Positions 62,371 to 64,000 of a DNA stretch of 64,000 nt are shown here, piece by piece. Every line of letters begins with the position of its first letter. The first letter of the stretch is position 1. The stretch is from contig NC_092581.1 in the NCBI RefSeq assembly GCF_037975245.1, positions 12,491,303 to 12,555,302 on the forward strand, given 5' to 3'. The notes beneath the pieces are model-generated. The model was not told where the DNA came from. It did not search any database and saw only the letters and a program-made list of their open reading frames with translations. The stretch comes from Apostichopus japonicus. Lineage: Eukaryota > Echinodermata > Holothuroidea > Aspidochirotida > Stichopodidae. Both the position numbers and the translations under genes were made by a program.

Positions 62371-63316
62371 ATGACCAATATGACGTCCGGTGCCCTCTGT
62401 TGATCTAGCGAACTGTTCCCCATCAGGAATGATATCATGCCTGGTGCACAGTACGCATGGGTGACTTTCTTATAAAGACTTTTTCAACTGTTTGTTAACA
62501 ATTAGATGCAAAATCTTCCAAAAATGTATTGGGCATACTGTTTAATAGTCCAAAGCCATGGTCTTACTTAGAATAGTCTTGAAACAGTACACATCTCACA
62601 CAGTGGTGGAGGTATAGTGTTAAGCTGGTGGTACATCACTGAAGGAATGTGAAAAATGACTCTAATTTACTGTGAAACATATTGCAGGCGTATACCTAGA
62701 CTTACATCATCAGCATATAGACACATATATGGGAGAGGCAAGCAACCACTTGAAGTACAAAAGCCCTTAGCACTTAGTACAGGCTACCGAATGTCAAAAT
62801 GAGTTTACTGTGGTCCAAGCTTGGCCGGAAGTTGGGTACCTAGCCTAACCATTGTCGACGAGACTAAATTGTGCCCCTGGCTGTTAGGCCAAAATGTAGA
62901 ATAACGAAGTATGTAATATTTGGGTGCTTCAGAAGTTAACGAAGATCAGAACTTACCGAAAAAGAACTAGTCTAGATGTGAGGCCTGAATGCAGTTGAAG
63001 ACTCACTGCCCTGGTCTTTCCTCCAGGAAACTGTTCTCTCTCGCCGCATACAGCTGTTTACTAAATTAGTTTCCTAAACACACATTATAACGTTACTAGT
63101 ATATGTACTAACACTGTAACTTGTAAGTGCGTACAGCAGCAGACAGCTGCCGATCGTAAACACAACAGAAGTGTGCGACACGGAGAAAGGAAGATGCAGC
63201 GAAGATGACGTAATATTGTCTCAGAATAGCTTACTGTAGATGGGCAGTAAATATGATCTTGGATTGTGGTAGTGGTTTGACCACGGAGGAAATGCGATAA
63301 CCTCGAGAAAGGACAA
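62371..63316. other. Spacer without recognised gene
   Basis: No coding exon, RNA gene or mobile element recognised. Confidence 0.35.
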
Positions 63317-63973
63317 ACTAAAACGAATGACAGCGAATGACCGAATGACAATTGACTTTGTACAGGGTTAATTATCATTCGCGAATGACAGCGAATGACA
63401 CCGAATGACAACGAATGACAGTGATGAGAAGAGATAGAATGATTAAAGGAGTGGAGTAAATGCGCTTATTGGTTTTCTGCGCAGAAATGAGTTAAGGAAA
63501 ATCGCATGTTACGTGGTACGTTGCAGGGTTTTGGTGTAATTTACGGATAGAAACCACAGGGAAAGTTTTTGCGCCCCCCCCCCTTTCCCCACTTCCTTAC
63601 GCCACTGTTACAGAGTAGCTCCATAACTGGTGCAATGTTTCTCCTTTTCCAGTCCCTTTTGCACACCCCCCCCCCTAGAAAATGAAAAAAAAAATCATAG
63701 AAATGTCCAATATAAGGGCTCTTCCTGAAATTTTTAGCCGTTTAAAGATTATAGTATTGTTAGTTTCTAACAATTTATATCGGAAAAATGACGTTAAATT
63801 TACTTTTTAAAATCAGACTTACAATTTCGCTTACTATAGGCCTAAGGTGCGTTTGTATCTTGTCCGTACTTTACTAGATCTGTAAAGCACGCACTTCGCG
63901 TCCACGAAGTCTGAACTGTGATATCCGGTTGAAGCAAATGTCTGTGCTGTCATTCACTGTCATTCGTTTTAGT
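63317..63973. mobile_element. Inverted-repeat structure with CGAATGACA units
   Basis: The 25-bp arms ACTAAAACGAATGACAGYGA (plus ATGAC), at 63317-63341 and 63949-63973, are inverted copies. The left arm continues into a cluster of CGAATGACA units (63324-63420). Looks like a mobile element whose termini contain short subterminal repeats; superfamily unknown. A solo hAT-like end (CTTACGCCACTG, ends 63608) lies inside. Confidence 0.5.
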
Positions 63974-64000
63974 CAACGCAATTTTTTATTGTGTACATCA

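Noticed and set aside
63571-63608. C run ending CTTACGCCACTG, like the right end of a hAT MITE
   Set aside because: No matching left terminus or 8-bp duplication found nearby, so not called as a full element.

Overview
This window is AT-rich, intron-rich animal DNA with abundant microsatellites, non-autonomous DNA transposons and decayed LINE fragments. The two recognisable genes (a transgelin/calponin-family gene and an orphan GPCR of the GPR63/GPR45 type) point to an invertebrate deuterostome. My best guess is an echinoderm, possibly a sea cucumber, but that is inference and not read directly from the sequence. No rRNA, intact tRNA, CRISPR array or bacterial gene was seen.

0.9-15.1 kb (+): the 3' part of a multi-exon gene for a secreted-looking, cysteine-rich repeat protein. 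Twelve short internal exons (66-96 bp), all phase 1-1, each encode about one module. The core module is C-x4-C-x10-C-x-C, close in spacing to the Balbiani-ring-3-like (silk homology) repeats known from VEGF-C/D tails. The gene begins upstream of the window, and the best terminal exon is 15076-15122. Just upstream of the last internal exon (11649-11744) lies an array of six decayed copies of that exon's splice acceptor and 5' end, which looks like fossil tandem exon duplication. One exon (4780-4872) can read through its donor into a second in-frame cysteine module and a stop, suggesting a short isoform.

15-33 kb: no host gene recognised. This stretch holds LINE debris (16.8-17.5 kb), very long TA arrays (19.8-20.1 kb), and several hAT-type MITEs recognised by 8-bp target-site duplications and CAGNGGCG-like ends. 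It also holds a TTAA-flanked element (22.77-23.13 kb) with an inverted partner at 44.4 kb.

33.4-41.8 kb (+): a complete transgelin (SM22/Mp20-like) gene with five coding exons and 195 residues: a calponin-homology domain and one C-terminal calponin-like repeat. It has a TATA box upstream and a polyadenylation signal at 41805. Its introns carry a purine-rich tract, an 86-bp minisatellite and a MITE.

49.0-50.3 kb (-): an intronless 426-residue rhodopsin-family GPCR closely resembling GPR63/GPR45 (PSP24).

50.3-64 kb: no further host gene seen. Features are a SINE-like element (55.1 kb), a diverged tandem duplication (53.2-53.8 kb), a complete 651-bp hAT-type element (59.6-60.2 kb) that is a sister of one at 11.9 kb, a decayed LINE reverse transcriptase (61.2-62.4 kb, -), and an inverted-repeat structure built from CGAATGACA units at the right end. 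The three host genes show no sign of working together; they are ordinary neighbours.
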